From Thermocrinis sp. (GTDB lineage: Bacteria > Aquificota > Aquificia > Aquificales > Aquificaceae): a stretch of DNA of 64,000 bases. The stretch spans positions 98,291 through 162,290 of the forward strand of contig JAJHRQ010000002.1 in assembly GCA_020833645.1 (NCBI GenBank), written 5' to 3'. The notes under the pieces were generated by a model. That model was not told the origin of the DNA. It searched no databases and saw only the letters and a list, made by a program, of their open reading frames with translations. The translations under genes were made by a program, and so were the position numbers. Positions 39,159 through 49,986 of this stretch are shown piece after piece (the stretch's first letter is position 1; every line of letters starts with the position of its first letter).

Positions 39159-40338
39159 CGCCTAAATGCTTCATAACCGTTTCCATATCCTTGTCTCCCC
39201 TGCCGGAGAGGTTGAAGATCACTACGTCATCCTTGCTTAGCTTACTGGCTATTTCCACCACCTTCAGGACTGCGTGGGCTGGCTCCAGGGCAGGGATGAT
39301 CCCCTCAAGCCTTGAGAGGAGCTTAAAGCCCTCCAGGGCTTCTTGGTCTGTAGCATAAACATACTCTGCCCTTCCGATCTCAAAAAGGTACGCATGCTCT
39401 GGACCTACCCCCGGATAGTCAAGCCCCGCAGAGATGGAGTGGGTGGTCAAAATCTGCCCCTCTTCGTCTTGCAAAAAGAAGGACTTCATTCCGTGCAAAA
39501 TTCCCACCTGCCCTGCGTTAATGGATGCAGAATGCTTGCCCGTCTCAAGCCCAAGACCACCCGCCTCCACGCCCACAAGCCTAACCCCCTCATCCTCCAC
39601 AAAGGGATAAAAAATTCCCATCGCATTGGAACCACCGCCCACACATGCAACCACCGCCTTGGGCAGTTTGCCCTCCTTTTCCAAAATCTGCTCCTTCGCC
39701 TCTTTACCTATCACGCTCTGAAAGTCTCTGACCATCATGGGAAAGGGATGGGGTCCCACCACAGAGCCTATTATGTAATGGGTAGTCTCCACGTTGGCAA
39801 CCCAATCCCTCAGGGCTTCGTTTATGGCATCCTTTAGCGTCCTGCTTCCACTTTTGACTACCCTCACCTCCGCACCCAAGAGCTTCATCCTAAACACATT
39901 CAGCCTCTGCCTTTGGGCATCCTCCTCTCCCATATAAACCACACATTTCAAACCAAGCAAAGCACAGGCAGTGGCAGTAGCCACCCCATGCTGACCTGCA
40001 CCAGTTTCTGCGATTATTCTGTTTTTTCCCATCCTCTTGGCAAGCAGAGCCTGTCCGAGGGTGTTGTTGATCTTGTGGGCACCCGTATGCAAAAGGTCCT
40101 CCCTCTTTATGTATATCTTTGCCCCTCCCGCATACTCGGTCAGGTTCTTGGCAAAGTAAAGGGGCGTAGGTCTGCCCGCAAACTCTCTAAGGTAATACTC
40201 AAACTCTTGCCAAAAGCTTGGGTCCTCTTTAACCTTCTGGTATTCTTCTTCAAGTTCCTCTAAAGCGTACATCAAAGTCTCCGGCACAAACCTTCCACCA
40301 AAGTTTCCAAAGTATCCTCTCTCGTTTGGCACCTTCAT
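39148..40338 (-). CDS. trpB: Tryptophan synthase beta subunit
   Basis: PLP enzyme making tryptophan from indole and serine. [15 protein letters not shown] opens the protein, HTGAHKINN carries the PLP lysine (around residue 93), GAGQHG and GGGSNAMG follow, and the C-terminal SGRGDKD binds the phosphate. It is the TrpB1 type. Start set at ATG 40338 (MKVPNERG); the longer in-frame extension would run through the divergent promoter into the methylase gene. trpA is not adjacent. Confidence 0.95.
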   Translation of the reverse strand: MKVPNERGYFGNFGGRFVPETLMYALEELEEEYQKVKEDPSFWQEFEYYLREFAGRPTPLYFAKNLTEYAGGAKIYIKREDLLHTGAHKINNTLGQALLAKRMGKNRIIAETGAGQHGVATATACALLGLKCVVYMGEEDAQRQRLNVFRMKLLGAEVRVVKSGSRTLKDAINEALRDWVANVETTHYIIGSVVGPHPFPMMVRDFQSVIGKEAKEQILEKEGKLPKAVVACVGGGSNAMGIFYPFVEDEGVRLVGVEAGGLGLETGKHSASINAGQVGILHGMKSFFLQDEEGQILTTHSISAGLDYPGVGPEHAYLFEIGRAEYVYATDQEALEGFKLLSRLEGIIPALEPAHAVLKVVEIASKLSKDDVVIFNLSGRGDKDMETVMKHLGGEV

Positions 40339-40348
40339 AGCAAGGCTA

Positions 40349-40354
40349 ATTATA
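40349..40354 (-). promoter_or_regulatory. -10 box (TATAAT) of trpB
   Basis: TATAAT on the minus strand ends 10 bases before the trpB ATG; no Shine-Dalgarno sequence lies between. It supports the shorter start. Confidence 0.5.
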
Positions 40355-40365
40355 AGGTATGTGGG

Positions 40366-40371
40366 TATAAT
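40366..40371 (+). promoter_or_regulatory. -10 box (TATAAT) of the restriction-modification operon
   Basis: GGGTATAAT ends 7 bases before the methylase ATG at 40379, too close for a leader, so the operon mRNA is predicted to be leaderless. Confidence 0.55.
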
Positions 40372-40378
40372 ATAGCCT

Positions 40379-43300
40379 ATGAATGCCCTAAAAAAATTCC
40401 AAGAGCTATTGAGGGACATTTTCCAGTTTGAAAGTTCAGACCTTGACTTTGGCATATACAGAATTCTCAACTACAAACGGGATGAAGTAGAAAAGTTTAT
40501 AAACCAAAAACTGCCACAGATAATAGAGAATGCCTTTCAAAAGCACAAGAAAAACTTATCTGAGGACATACACGAAGAGTATGAAAGGGTAAGGAGGGAG
40601 ATAGTAAGAACCCTCGGAGAAGATGCCTTTACACCAACCGGAGAGTTAAACCCTGTCTTTGCAAATACTAACATAGGACAGGAATATTTGCGAATAAAAG
40701 AACAAAAAGAGCTTTTAGAAAAGCTGGAGGAGATAAAAGAACAAGTTTATAACGACCTTTACTCTTTCTTCTCAAGGTTTTACGAAGATGGAGATTTTAT
40801 CCCACAGTACAGGTATTCAAAGGAGCCAAAATACAGCATACCCTACAACGGAGAAGAGGTAAAGCTTTACTGGGCAAACGCAGACCAATATTACATAAAA
40901 ACGGGCATACTCTTTAGGGACTATACCTTTAGGGCAGGGGACAAAAAGGTAATCTTTAGGACCGTGTCCGCACGGGAGGAAATAAACAGCAACAAGGCAA
41001 CAAAGCAAAGGTATTTTGTCTTGGATGAAGAGCCAATCCAAATAGACCAAGAAGGCATAATAATTAGATTTCAATACAGAGAACTGGGTGAAGAGGAGAT
41101 AAGGCTTTACAAGGATAACGGAAATGGTCAGGAAATAGAACAAGAGGAGGAAAACGGAGGAAGGGGAAGAGGTATAAAACAGGAGAAGATAAACGAGAAG
41201 ATTTTTGAGAAATTAGAAAAAGATTTAAGGGAACTGTTCTCTAAGATAAAGGAGCTTCAGTATGCAATTGAAAGCTTACTAAAGGAACAAAGAAACCAAC
41301 AACCCTTACTCCTTTATCACATAAACCGATTTACCGCAAAGAACACAAGGGACTACTTTATCCACAAAAACCTAAAGAAGTTTTTAATGGGACAGCTTGA
41401 TTACTTTATAAAGTCTGAGGTTTTGAACTACGAAACCCTTTCGGAAGAAAAGTATTTAGACAAGCACATAACAAGGGCTAAGGTTGTTAAGGAAGTGGGA
41501 GAAAAGATTATAGACTTTTTGGCACAGATTGAGGATTTTCAGAAAAAACTTTGGGAAAAGAAAAAGTTTGTTATACAAACCCATTATGTGATTACCTTAG
41601 ACAGGATTAAGGAATGGGCGGGCGAGGAGTTTTACAGGGAAGTTTTAAAAAGGGTTTTACAAAACAAAGCACAGCTTGAGGAGTGGGAAAGGCTTGGCTT
41701 TGGAAGGTTTGAAAGGGAAGAGGATTTAGAGGGCAAAAAGCTACCCATTGACACGGGATACTTTGATGAGAGGTTTAAGTGGGAGCTTTTGGAGAGGATA
41801 AGCGAAAAGGTTAATCTGGATGATGCACTGGATGGGCTTTTGATAAAGAGCGAAAACTGGCAGGCTTTGAATACGATTTTGAATAAGTATAAAGAAAAAG
41901 TCCAAACCATATACATTGACCCACCCTTTAACAAGGAGCAAGACGCAGACTATTTATACAATGTGAAGTATAAGGACTCCACTTGGATTGCAATGCTTGA
42001 AAATAGACTAAGGCTTGCAAAGGAGCTTTTAAACGAAAGGGGGAGCATTTTTGTTAGGTGTGATTACAACGGGAATATGTATGTTAGGCTTTTGATGAAT
42101 GAGATTTTTGGAGAGGAGAATTTTAGGAATGAGATTGTGGTTAATAGAATTGTTAAAAAAGGTTTTGGAGCTGATAGATTCCCGACAGCTATAGATTCAC
42201 TTTTTTATTTTGTGAAGTCAGATAAGTTTCTCTTCAAGGGATATAGAAAACTTTTGGATAAACCAAAAGAACCTTGGTGGCATGATATGACTTCTATGAC
42301 TGCTGGTAGAAGAGGAGGAGAACCGAGAATTATATTTGGTAAAAAACTATATCCACCTCCAGGGAGAGCTTGGACCTTTAGCCAAGAGAAAATAGAACAG
42401 ATGGAAAAAGAGGGTAGAATCAGAATTAGGTGTGGTGTATGCGGATACACACATTATAGTGGTAAATGGGACAAATGTCCAAAATGTGGAGAGGAAAAAG
42501 AAAGGGTTGATTATTTAGTTATTACTGATGGAAGAGAACCTATTGATAATGATTGGACAGACATTCCTGGTTATTCCTTTGGCTGGGATTTCCCAACCGA
42601 AAACTCCGAAATCCTTCTCAAGCGTGTTATAGAATCCACATCCGAAGAAGGCGACTTGGTTATGGACTTCTTTTTGGGAAGTGGGACAACAACCGCGGTA
42701 GCCCATAAGCTTAAAAGAAAATGGATTGGTGTGGAGATGGGGGAGCATTTTTGGACTGTGGTTATGCCGAGGATGAAAAAGGTTTTAGCCTACGATAAAT
42801 CTGGCATTTCCAAAGAAAAGGATGTTAAAGAAAAATACAACGAGCGGACTGCGGGGGGATTTTTTAAATACATCATTCTTGAACAATACGAAGACACCCT
42901 TGATAACCTTGAGCTAAAGGAAAGCAAACCACACAAAGACTTTTTCAAAGATGACTACCTTATTAAATACTTCCTTGAGCTTGAAACAAGGGATGACCCA
43001 CACCTTTTGAACATCTCAATGTTAAAAGACCCATACAACTACAAACTAAAGGTTAATCTTTCCGAAGTGGGAGAGCCAAAAGAAATGGCGGTGGATGTGA
43101 TAGAGACTTTTAACTACTTGCTTGGGCTAAAGGTAAACAAATTAATGCGTAAAGAAAAGGAAGGGAACACATACACGTTTGTATTGGGAGAAAGGGAGGG
43201 CAAAAGTGTGGCGGTGGTTTGGAGGGTTTATTCGGAGGAATGGACGGAGGAGGATTACAAAAAGGACAGGGATTTTATAGAGGAGGTTTTGAAGGAGTTT

Positions 43301-43417
43301 AACCCGGAGATTATATACATAAACGGACAGCATGCCTTAGCCTTTGAAAGCTTTAAGCCTGATGTCCGAAACGTAGAACCTGAATTCAAAAGGCTTATGT
43401 TTAGCCATGAACATTGA
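40379..43417 (+). CDS. Type III-like adenine DNA methyltransferase (Mod)
   Basis: Site-specific N6-adenine methylase and specificity subunit, 1012 residues, much larger than classical ~650-residue Mod. The first ~490 residues are a charged helical extension of unknown role. The methylase core has motif IV D514PPF and the SAM motif DFFLGSGTT starting at D763; this order (IV before I) marks the beta class. Between them, in the target-recognition region, a zinc ribbon C685-x2-C688-x11-C700-x2-C703 stands out. The restriction subunit overlaps by 11 bases. Intact, flanked by core genes, so probably acquired as a unit. Confidence 0.92.
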   Translation: MNALKKFQELLRDIFQFESSDLDFGIYRILNYKRDEVEKFINQKLPQIIENAFQKHKKNLSEDIHEEYERVRREIVRTLGEDAFTPTGELNPVFANTNIGQEYLRIKEQKELLEKLEEIKEQVYNDLYSFFSRFYEDGDFIPQYRYSKEPKYSIPYNGEEVKLYWANADQYYIKTGILFRDYTFRAGDKKVIFRTVSAREEINSNKATKQRYFVLDEEPIQIDQEGIIIRFQYRELGEEEIRLYKDNGNGQEIEQEEENGGRGRGIKQEKINEKIFEKLEKDLRELFSKIKELQYAIESLLKEQRNQQPLLLYHINRFTAKNTRDYFIHKNLKKFLMGQLDYFIKSEVLNYETLSEEKYLDKHITRAKVVKEVGEKIIDFLAQIEDFQKKLWEKKKFVIQTHYVITLDRIKEWAGEEFYREVLKRVLQNKAQLEEWERLGFGRFEREEDLEGKKLPIDTGYFDERFKWELLERISEKVNLDDALDGLLIKSENWQALNTILNKYKEKVQTIYIDPPFNKEQDADYLYNVKYKDSTWIAMLENRLRLAKELLNERGSIFVRCDYNGNMYVRLLMNEIFGEENFRNEIVVNRIVKKGFGADRFPTAIDSLFYFVKSDKFLFKGYRKLLDKPKEPWWHDMTSMTAGRRGGEPRIIFGKKLYPPPGRAWTFSQEKIEQMEKEGRIRIRCGVCGYTHYSGKWDKCPKCGEEKERVDYLVITDGREPIDNDWTDIPGYSFGWDFPTENSEILLKRVIESTSEEGDLVMDFFLGSGTTTAVAHKLKRKWIGVEMGEHFWTVVMPRMKKVLAYDKSGISKEKDVKEKYNERTAGGFFKYIILEQYEDTLDNLELKESKPHKDFFKDDYLIKYFLELETRDDPHLLNISMLKDPYNYKLKVNLSEVGEPKEMAVDVIETFNYLLGLKVNKLMRKEKEGNTYTFVLGEREGKSVAVVWRVYSEEWTEEDYKKDRDFIEEVLKEFNPEIIYINGQHALAFESFKPDVRNVEPEFKRLMFSHEH

Positions 43418-46400
43418 AAAGTATTTGGTCTTAAACAAGTATTTTTTACGGCTTTTTGGTGAAGAGGATAACAGAGGGCTTTTGAGATATCTAAAAAGTG
43501 TGGAAGAGGGCGAAAGGGATGGTCTAACGAACTTTGCCATAAATCTTATGACAAAGGAGGGAGTAAGACTTCCAAAGGATGAGCTAAAAAGATACGACCA
43601 AAACATACAGGAATACCTACGGAAAATAAACCAAAGCAGACCGGAAAGGATAAGGCTTAAATACTTTCAATACCTGGCGGTTTTGTTCACGGAGATATTC
43701 TTAGACAGGTTAAAAAACCGAAAGTGGGAGTTTTTGGCGGAGTTAAACGATTTTGTTATTAGTAATAGTTTGGAGAAAAAGGTAAGAGAGACCGTCGGCG
43801 AATTTTCGGAAGAGGACCTTAAAAAGCTTGCCTTTTGGATGGCAACAGGGTCTGGCAAAACCCTCATAATGCACATAAACTATTTGCAGTTTTTGAGGTA
43901 TAAACCCTTTGAACCGGATAACATTTTGTTAATCACTCCCAACGAGGGGCTTTCCAAACAGCATTACGAGGAAATGCAGAAAAGCGGTATTCCATGCAGG
44001 CTTTACAGCGAAAGCGGGAGTTCAAGCGGACGAAGGGAACACGAAGTTTTGATAATAGAGATCACAAAGTTGGCGGAAAACACAAGGGGAAGGGGAAGGT
44101 CTATACACATTTCCGCCTTCGAGGGGAAAAATCTTATCTTTGTGGATGAGGGGCATAAGGGCAAAAGGTCTGAAGAGAAGAAGTGGGCAAAGCTTAGGGA
44201 CAAGCTTATTGAAAAGGGTTTTGCCTTTGAATACAGTGCCACCTTTGGGCAGATATTAGACAAGGAGGATATCCTAAAGGAGTACGCAAAGGCTATAATC
44301 TTTGATTACTCTTACAAATACTTTTACCTTGATGGCTACGGAAAGGACTTTTGGGTGCTAAACATCAAAAACTCAAAGATTGATGACTTTACAGAAATGG
44401 CTTTTTGTGCAAACCTTTTGGACTTTTACCAACAGCTTTTGGTTTATGAAGAAAAAAGAAGGATTGCCAGAGAGCATAACATAGAAAAACCACTTTGGAT
44501 ATTCGTAGGTTCCACCGTGTCGGGCAAAAACATAGACTCAGACATAGTAAAGGTTTTGGACCTTGTAAGAAATAGCTTAAACAGGGATTGGCTGAAGGAG
44601 AGGATTGACAAAATCCTAAACGGAGAGTTTAAAAACGAAAAGGGAGAGGATATTTTTAGGCATAAGTTTGAAAGGTTAAGAAGGGGCTTTGATTTGGAGG
44701 ACCTTTACGAAAAGGTTTTCAACGGTAGGGGGAAGCTGAGGGTTCTTGAGATAAAGAGGGCGGAGGGAGAGTTTGGGCTAAGGCTTGGAGAGAACGCATA
44801 CTTTGGCGTGGTAAATATTGGGGATGTGTCTGCCTTTAAAAAGCTACTAAAAGAGAAGGGCTTTGAGATAGAGCAGGACGCAATAAGTGATTCTCTCTTT
44901 GATAGCATAAAAAGGGAAAACTCCACCATTAACATACTCATCGGTTCCAAAAAGTTCATAGAGGGTTGGGATACTTGGAGGGTCTCCTGTATGGGACTTT
45001 TGAACATCGGAAAGGGCGAAGGTCCGCAGATCATCCAGCTTTTTGGAAGGGGCGTAAGGCTAAAGGGCAAAAACCTTTCCCTCAAAAGGTCTGGCAATCC
45101 TGAAATCTCAACCCTTGAAACTTTAAAGATATACGGCATATCCGCAGACTACATAGGTAAGTTTTTGTCCGCCATAAAGAAAGAAGAGGTGGAGTTTGAA
45201 GAAATAAAGGTGCCTGTGCGTGTGTTAAACAGAGAGATTTGGAAGGACTTTCCTTATCCTACCAAAGATGAAAGCAAAAAATTTGAAAGGGAGAGGGTTT
45301 TGTGCTTAAGGTTAGATACAATTTCTGCTTCTATGAACCTGGTGCCAAGCATAGCGGTCTATATGGCACAGGAGCGAAGGGAAGATGTCCAATCTTCTGA
45401 AGTTGAAACTGAGACTGCGTCAAAAAGCATCGCAGACCTTGTGAATATAGAGCTGTTTGATTGGACGAGGATCTATACGGAGCTTTTGGAGTTCAAGAAA
45501 GAGAGGGGTTACTTAAACCTTAGCTTTGATTTGGAAACTTTAAAGGAAATCCTAAAAGAAAGATGCAAAGTTATTGTGCCAAACGACTTTAAAGTAAAGG
45601 ACTTGGAAGATTTGAAGAATTTGGAAAACATGGCCATTTCCCTTCTGAAAAGCTACATAGATAAGTTTTACAAGAGGGAGAAGGGTAGGTTTGAAAAGGA
45701 CATTATAACTTACAAGCCTGCGGGAAAGCAATTAAGCCTGTTTAGATTGGCTTCTGATAAGGTGGAATACTATACGCTGACAGTGCCTGCGAAAGAACAA
45801 AAATTGATTGAAAAGATAAAAGAAATCGTTGAAAATATGGATGCCCTTTTGGATGAACACAAGGAAAAAGATATATTGCCAAGGATTGTTATAGATAATT
45901 CTGTCTTTGTTCCACTGCTTTTGGAAAAGGAAGGTATAAACATTTCTCCACCCGCATTGAACAGGGGAGAGAAGAGGTTTTTGGAAGGTTTGAGGGATTA
46001 TTTAGATAAACACCCAGAAATTTTGGATAAATACCACATAGTTTTACTGAGGAACGAGGCAAGGGAAGGGGTGGGCTTTATGCTTGACTGGGGAGAGTTT
46101 TATCCTGACTTTATCCTTTGGATAAGAGAAAAGAATGGAAACATAATTTACATAGTCTTCGTGGAGCCAAAGGGACTAAAGATGCTGGGAGATTTGCTTA
46201 ATAATGAGAAGATTATTTTCCTTTCGGAGGGATTGAGGGAAACCCTTAGAAAGCAATACGAAAACTGGCAAGTGGAGGTAAAGGGTTTTGTTCTTTCTAC
46301 CACTCCTTACGAAGAATTGCGGAGAGGTCAAGCAAGCGAGAAATCTAAATCCCAAGAGGAATACGAGGAGAAAAATATACTATTTTTAGAGGATCAGTAT

Positions 46401-46439
46401 TGGGCTGAGAAGTTTTTTAAAAGGGTTTTGCATGCATAA
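43407..46439 (+). CDS. Type III-like restriction subunit (Res)
   Basis: ATP-dependent endonuclease partner of the adjacent methylase, 1010 residues. Helicase motif I is A146TGSGKT, motif II D247EGH (DEGH rather than DEAH), and motif VI lies near QLFGRGVRLKG. A C-terminal PD-(D/E)xK nuclease is readable: P900D901 then E920PK922. With both nuclease and helicase motifs intact, the system should be able to cut. It starts 11 bases inside the methylase gene; no third gene follows before proA, which has its own promoter. Confidence 0.92.
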   Translation: MNIEKYLVLNKYFLRLFGEEDNRGLLRYLKSVEEGERDGLTNFAINLMTKEGVRLPKDELKRYDQNIQEYLRKINQSRPERIRLKYFQYLAVLFTEIFLDRLKNRKWEFLAELNDFVISNSLEKKVRETVGEFSEEDLKKLAFWMATGSGKTLIMHINYLQFLRYKPFEPDNILLITPNEGLSKQHYEEMQKSGIPCRLYSESGSSSGRREHEVLIIEITKLAENTRGRGRSIHISAFEGKNLIFVDEGHKGKRSEEKKWAKLRDKLIEKGFAFEYSATFGQILDKEDILKEYAKAIIFDYSYKYFYLDGYGKDFWVLNIKNSKIDDFTEMAFCANLLDFYQQLLVYEEKRRIAREHNIEKPLWIFVGSTVSGKNIDSDIVKVLDLVRNSLNRDWLKERIDKILNGEFKNEKGEDIFRHKFERLRRGFDLEDLYEKVFNGRGKLRVLEIKRAEGEFGLRLGENAYFGVVNIGDVSAFKKLLKEKGFEIEQDAISDSLFDSIKRENSTINILIGSKKFIEGWDTWRVSCMGLLNIGKGEGPQIIQLFGRGVRLKGKNLSLKRSGNPEISTLETLKIYGISADYIGKFLSAIKKEEVEFEEIKVPVRVLNREIWKDFPYPTKDESKKFERERVLCLRLDTISASMNLVPSIAVYMAQERREDVQSSEVETETASKSIADLVNIELFDWTRIYTELLEFKKERGYLNLSFDLETLKEILKERCKVIVPNDFKVKDLEDLKNLENMAISLLKSYIDKFYKREKGRFEKDIITYKPAGKQLSLFRLASDKVEYYTLTVPAKEQKLIEKIKEIVENMDALLDEHKEKDILPRIVIDNSVFVPLLLEKEGINISPPALNRGEKRFLEGLRDYLDKHPEILDKYHIVLLRNEAREGVGFMLDWGEFYPDFILWIREKNGNIIYIVFVEPKGLKMLGDLLNNEKIIFLSEGLRETLRKQYENWQVEVKGFVLSTTPYEELRRGQASEKSKSQEEYEEKNILFLEDQYWAEKFFKRVLHA

Positions 46440-46471
46440 CATAAATAGAAAATCCAAGCATCTTGGCTTAT

Positions 46472-46477
46472 TATATT
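46472..46477 (+). promoter_or_regulatory. -10-like box (TATATT) before proA
   Basis: TATATT ends 4 bases before the proA ATG at 46482, closer than the other cases; it would give a leaderless or slightly internal start. Confidence 0.35.
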
Positions 46478-46481
46478 TTTC

Positions 46482-47807
46482 ATGCAGGAGTTGAAAAGCT
46501 ACGCAGAGGAGAAGGTAGAAAAGGCAAGGAAGGTCCTTAGGATTTTGAGTTCCATTCCCACCGAGGTGAAAAACCGCACCCTTCTGAGGGCGGCGGAGCT
46601 TTTGGACAAGAGGCGAGAATACATAAAGGAAGAGAACAAAAAGGATATAGCCTTTGCAGAATCTCAGGGGCTATCTCCCGCTTTGCTGGACCGACTGCTT
46701 CTGAACGACAAGAGGATTGACGGTATGATAAAGGTTCTAAGGGATGTGGCAAGCCTGCCGGACCCAGTGGGAGAGATCACCCGCATGTGGCAACTTCCCA
46801 ACGGGCTAAAGGTAGGAAGGATGAGGGTGCCCTTGGGAGTGATATTCATCGTTTACGAGGCAAGACCAAACGTAACCATAGAGGCGGGCTCTCTGTGCAT
46901 AAAATCCTCCAATGCGGTAATCCTAAGGGGTGGAAAGGAAGCCATAAACTCCAACAGGGCTTTGGTGGAAATCCTCAGGGAAGCATCTGCCATGGAGGGC
47001 TTTCCAGAAGAAGCCATCCAGTTTATAGACAGACCCGAAAGAGAGATTGTCTGGGAAATTTTGCAGATGGAAGGCAAAGTGGATGTTGCCATTCCGAGGG
47101 GTGGGGAAAGCTTGATAAGGGCTGTGGCAGAAAAGGCAAAGGTACCCGTCATAAAGCATTACAAGGGGGTTTGCAACATATACGTGGATGAGGAAGCAGA
47201 CTTAGAAAAGGCTTACCACATAGTCTACAACGCAAAGGTTCAAAGACCTTCCGTTTGCAACGCAGTGGAAAATCTGATAATACACCGAAAGATCCTAAAC
47301 ACCTTCTTCCCAAAGATGGCATACATCTTAGGAAAGGCTGGGGTGGAGCTCAGATGCGACGAGGATAGTTTAAAGGTTATAAAGTCTGACCCAAGGCTCT
47401 CCTTTGTAAAGGCAGTGCCCGCCACAGAGGAGGACTACTACGAGGAATTTTTGGACCTAATACTTGCGGTAAAGGTGGTGGATAGCTTGGAGGAGGCTGT
47501 AGACTTTATAGAAACCTACGGTTCCAAGCACTCGGATGCCATAATTACCGAAAACTACACCAAGGCGATGAAGTTTCTTACAGAGGTTGATTCTGCAGCG
47601 GTTTATGTGAACGCATCCACAAGGTTTACCGACGGCAACGAGTTTGGGCTTGGTGCGGAGATGGGCATATCTACCGATAAAATCCACGCAAGGGGTCCCA
47701 TGGCTCTGGAGGAACTAACCATCCAGAAGTTTATCATCTTTGGCAACGGACAGGTTAGGGATAACTTTAAAGTCCCAGAAGAGCTTTTAAAGGAGTGGAA
47801 GGACTGA
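46482..47807 (+). CDS. proA: Gamma-glutamyl phosphate reductase
   Basis: Second step of proline synthesis: reduces glutamyl-5-phosphate to the semialdehyde with NADPH. IYEARPNVTIEAGSLCIKSSNAVILRGG begins the cofactor site; the catalytic cysteine lies in RPSVCNAVENL (around residue 260). NEFGLGAEMGIST near the C-terminus is typical. At 441 residues it is full length. It is followed by rseP with only one base between stop and start. proB is not in the window. Confidence 0.96.
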   Translation: MQELKSYAEEKVEKARKVLRILSSIPTEVKNRTLLRAAELLDKRREYIKEENKKDIAFAESQGLSPALLDRLLLNDKRIDGMIKVLRDVASLPDPVGEITRMWQLPNGLKVGRMRVPLGVIFIVYEARPNVTIEAGSLCIKSSNAVILRGGKEAINSNRALVEILREASAMEGFPEEAIQFIDRPEREIVWEILQMEGKVDVAIPRGGESLIRAVAEKAKVPVIKHYKGVCNIYVDEEADLEKAYHIVYNAKVQRPSVCNAVENLIIHRKILNTFFPKMAYILGKAGVELRCDEDSLKVIKSDPRLSFVKAVPATEEDYYEEFLDLILAVKVVDSLEEAVDFIETYGSKHSDAIITENYTKAMKFLTEVDSAAVYVNASTRFTDGNEFGLGAEMGISTDKIHARGPMALEELTIQKFIIFGNGQVRDNFKVPEELLKEWKD

Positions 47808-47808
47808 G

Positions 47809-49098
47809 ATGGAGACAGTTTTAGCCTTTTTGGTTTTGGTAGGCATTCTTATTTGGTTTCATGAGTTGGGGCACTTTTTGTTTGCTAAGCTCTTTGGAGT
47901 TAAGGTGGAGGTCTTCTCCGTTGGCTTTGGTCCTGTTTTGTTTAAAAAACAGTGGGGAGAGACCGAATACAGGCTCTCCGCAATTCCTCTTGGTGGCTTT
48001 GTAAAGCTCTACGGAGAGGAGGACGGCATCTCGGACCCGAGGGCTTTTTCTTCCAAACCAAACTGGCAAAAGATCCTGATAGCCTTTGCGGGTTCCTTTT
48101 TTAACCTCATCTTGGCGGTTCTTATCTTTTGGTTAATTGGAATGCTTGGCAGAGATGTTCCCAAGTATGCCTTAGAAAAGCCAGTGGTGGGCTATGTGCA
48201 GGAAAACAGCCCAGCCCAGAAGATGGGTCTTCAAAGGGGCGACCTGATCCTCTCGGTAAACCGCAAAAAAGTGAATAACTGGAAGGATTTAGAGGAGAAG
48301 CTACTAAAGGACATCTTTGAGCAGGAACTAAAGCTGGAAGTTCTGAGGGATGGTAAGGTTTTAACCCTCCAGGGGAAGATGGACTTAAGGAACCCAAGGG
48401 GCTTTGGTGCAGAGCCATTTATTGAGCCCGTGGTGGGCACTGTTTTGGAAAATAGCCCAGCCAAACAGGTGGGATTGCAAGAGGGAGACAGGATCCTGAG
48501 CATAAACGGAGTGGAAATAAAAAGCTGGCAAGAGGCGGTTAAGCTCATAAGGTCTGCAGAAAGGATAGACTTAAAGATAGAGAGGCAAGGACAGATGAGG
48601 GAGATCACTTTAATTCCCATGAAGGATCCACGGACAGGCATTTCTATGATAGGCATTGCACCCAAGGTGGAAACGGTCAAGGTAAAGCAGGGTCCCTTTG
48701 AAGCCTTTAAAGGAAGCTTTGAGAGGATCGCCATCCTCACCTCACTTACTCTAAAAGCCCTTTGGGGCATGATCACAGGTTCCCTTTCTCCTACAAACTT
48801 GGGAGGTCCCATTGCAATAGCCCAGATGGCAGGACAGTCCGTCCAGCAAGGACTGATTCCCTACCTCGGTCTTATGGCTTTCATATCCGTTCAGTTGGCC
48901 ATCTTTAACCTACTTCCACTCCCTATGTTAGACGGAGGGTTAATACTCCTTTTCCTGATTGAAAGTATCAGAAGGAAACCTCTTCCTTTGAAGTTCAAGG
49001 AAGCATGGCAGAGGCTTGGCTTTGCATTAATAGTAGCCTTGTCCCTGTTTGTAATTCTCAACGACCTGCTCAGGCTCATCTCCGGCAAAAAGTTTTGA
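47809..49098 (+). CDS. rseP: Site-2 intramembrane metalloprotease RseP
   Basis: Cuts anti-sigma factors within the membrane in envelope stress signalling. Zinc motif HELGH in the first helix (about residue 20), two tandem PDZ domains (about 110-190 and 200-285, each with a GLQ-GD loop), and the second zinc ligand motif NLLPLPMLDGG in a C-terminal helix. At 429 residues it is full length. Follows proA directly; its last 72 bases overlap the facing miaA gene. Confidence 0.94.
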   Translation: METVLAFLVLVGILIWFHELGHFLFAKLFGVKVEVFSVGFGPVLFKKQWGETEYRLSAIPLGGFVKLYGEEDGISDPRAFSSKPNWQKILIAFAGSFFNLILAVLIFWLIGMLGRDVPKYALEKPVVGYVQENSPAQKMGLQRGDLILSVNRKKVNNWKDLEEKLLKDIFEQELKLEVLRDGKVLTLQGKMDLRNPRGFGAEPFIEPVVGTVLENSPAKQVGLQEGDRILSINGVEIKSWQEAVKLIRSAERIDLKIERQGQMREITLIPMKDPRTGISMIGIAPKVETVKVKQGPFEAFKGSFERIAILTSLTLKALWGMITGSLSPTNLGGPIAIAQMAGQSVQQGLIPYLGLMAFISVQLAIFNLLPLPMLDGGLILLFLIESIRRKPLPLKFKEAWQRLGFALIVALSLFVILNDLLRLISGKKF

Positions 49099-49986
49099 AA
49101 GGATCAGCTCCACCGCAGACTCAAGGTTAAGACGGTCTAAATCTATCTCCACCCAACCTTGCCTTCTGAACCACCTTATCTGCCTTTTGGCATACTCCTT
49201 GGTGTTTTTTATGACCTGAGCCTTTGCCTCCTCCAAGTTTACCTCACCCTTAAGGTATGGCACAAGCTCCTTGTATCCTATGGCTTGGGCGGAGGTTAAA
49301 AATCTTTCAAAGCCCATGTTCATCAGCTTTTCCACTTCTTGCACAAGCCCCTCTTGGAACATTTTTTCTACTCTCTCCTCTATCCTTTTGGAGAGGCTCT
49401 CCCAAGGGCGCGTAATGTAAAAGCCGAGAAATTTATACCTTGCATCCTGCCACCTATGAAAGGAAGAAAAGGGTTTGCCCGTTTGCAAAAAAACCTCCAA
49501 AGCCCTCACAATCCTCCTTGCATCCCTTGGATGCACCTTTTGGGCATAGATAGGGTCTATAGCCCTGAGCTTTCTGTGTAAAAACTCACTACCCTTTTTC
49601 CTTACTACATCGTAAAGCTTTTCTCTCAGAGACCAGTCAGGCTCTGGAGTTGGTGCAAGTCCATAAAGCAGAACTTGAAAGTAAAGGTAAGTGCCACCGC
49701 AGAGGATGGGTAGCTTTCCCTTGGACTTTATTTCCTGTATTGCCTTCTGGGCTAACTCCTCAAAGAGTTTGGCATCAAAGTAATCACCCGGCTCAACCAC
49801 ATCCACAAGGTGATGTTTTATTGGGCAGTCTTTGGGCTTGGCGGTCCCAATGTCCATATGCCTGTAGACCGCCATAGAATCTACGCTGATGATCTCCCCA
49901 CCTATCCTCTCTGCCAAGAGGCAGGCAAGTTGAGATTTTCCACTGGCGGTGGGACCGCCGAGGGCTAAAAGCTCATAGGATCTCAA
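49027..49986 (-). CDS. miaA: tRNA dimethylallyltransferase
   Basis: Adds the isopentenyl group to A37 of UNN-decoding tRNAs. P-loop GGPTASGKS near residue 10, [18 protein letters not shown], then LVGGTYLYF-type stretch ([14 protein letters not shown]) and [12 protein letters not shown]. At 319 residues it is normal. It starts within the 3' end of rpoD (14-base overlap) and overlaps rseP tail-to-tail by 72 bases. Confidence 0.95.
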   Translation of the reverse strand: MRSYELLALGGPTASGKSQLACLLAERIGGEIISVDSMAVYRHMDIGTAKPKDCPIKHHLVDVVEPGDYFDAKLFEELAQKAIQEIKSKGKLPILCGGTYLYFQVLLYGLAPTPEPDWSLREKLYDVVRKKGSEFLHRKLRAIDPIYAQKVHPRDARRIVRALEVFLQTGKPFSSFHRWQDARYKFLGFYITRPWESLSKRIEERVEKMFQEGLVQEVEKLMNMGFERFLTSAQAIGYKELVPYLKGEVNLEEAKAQVIKNTKEYAKRQIRWFRRQGWVEIDLDRLNLESAVELILSKLFAGDEPEQVVENYKQGQGYY

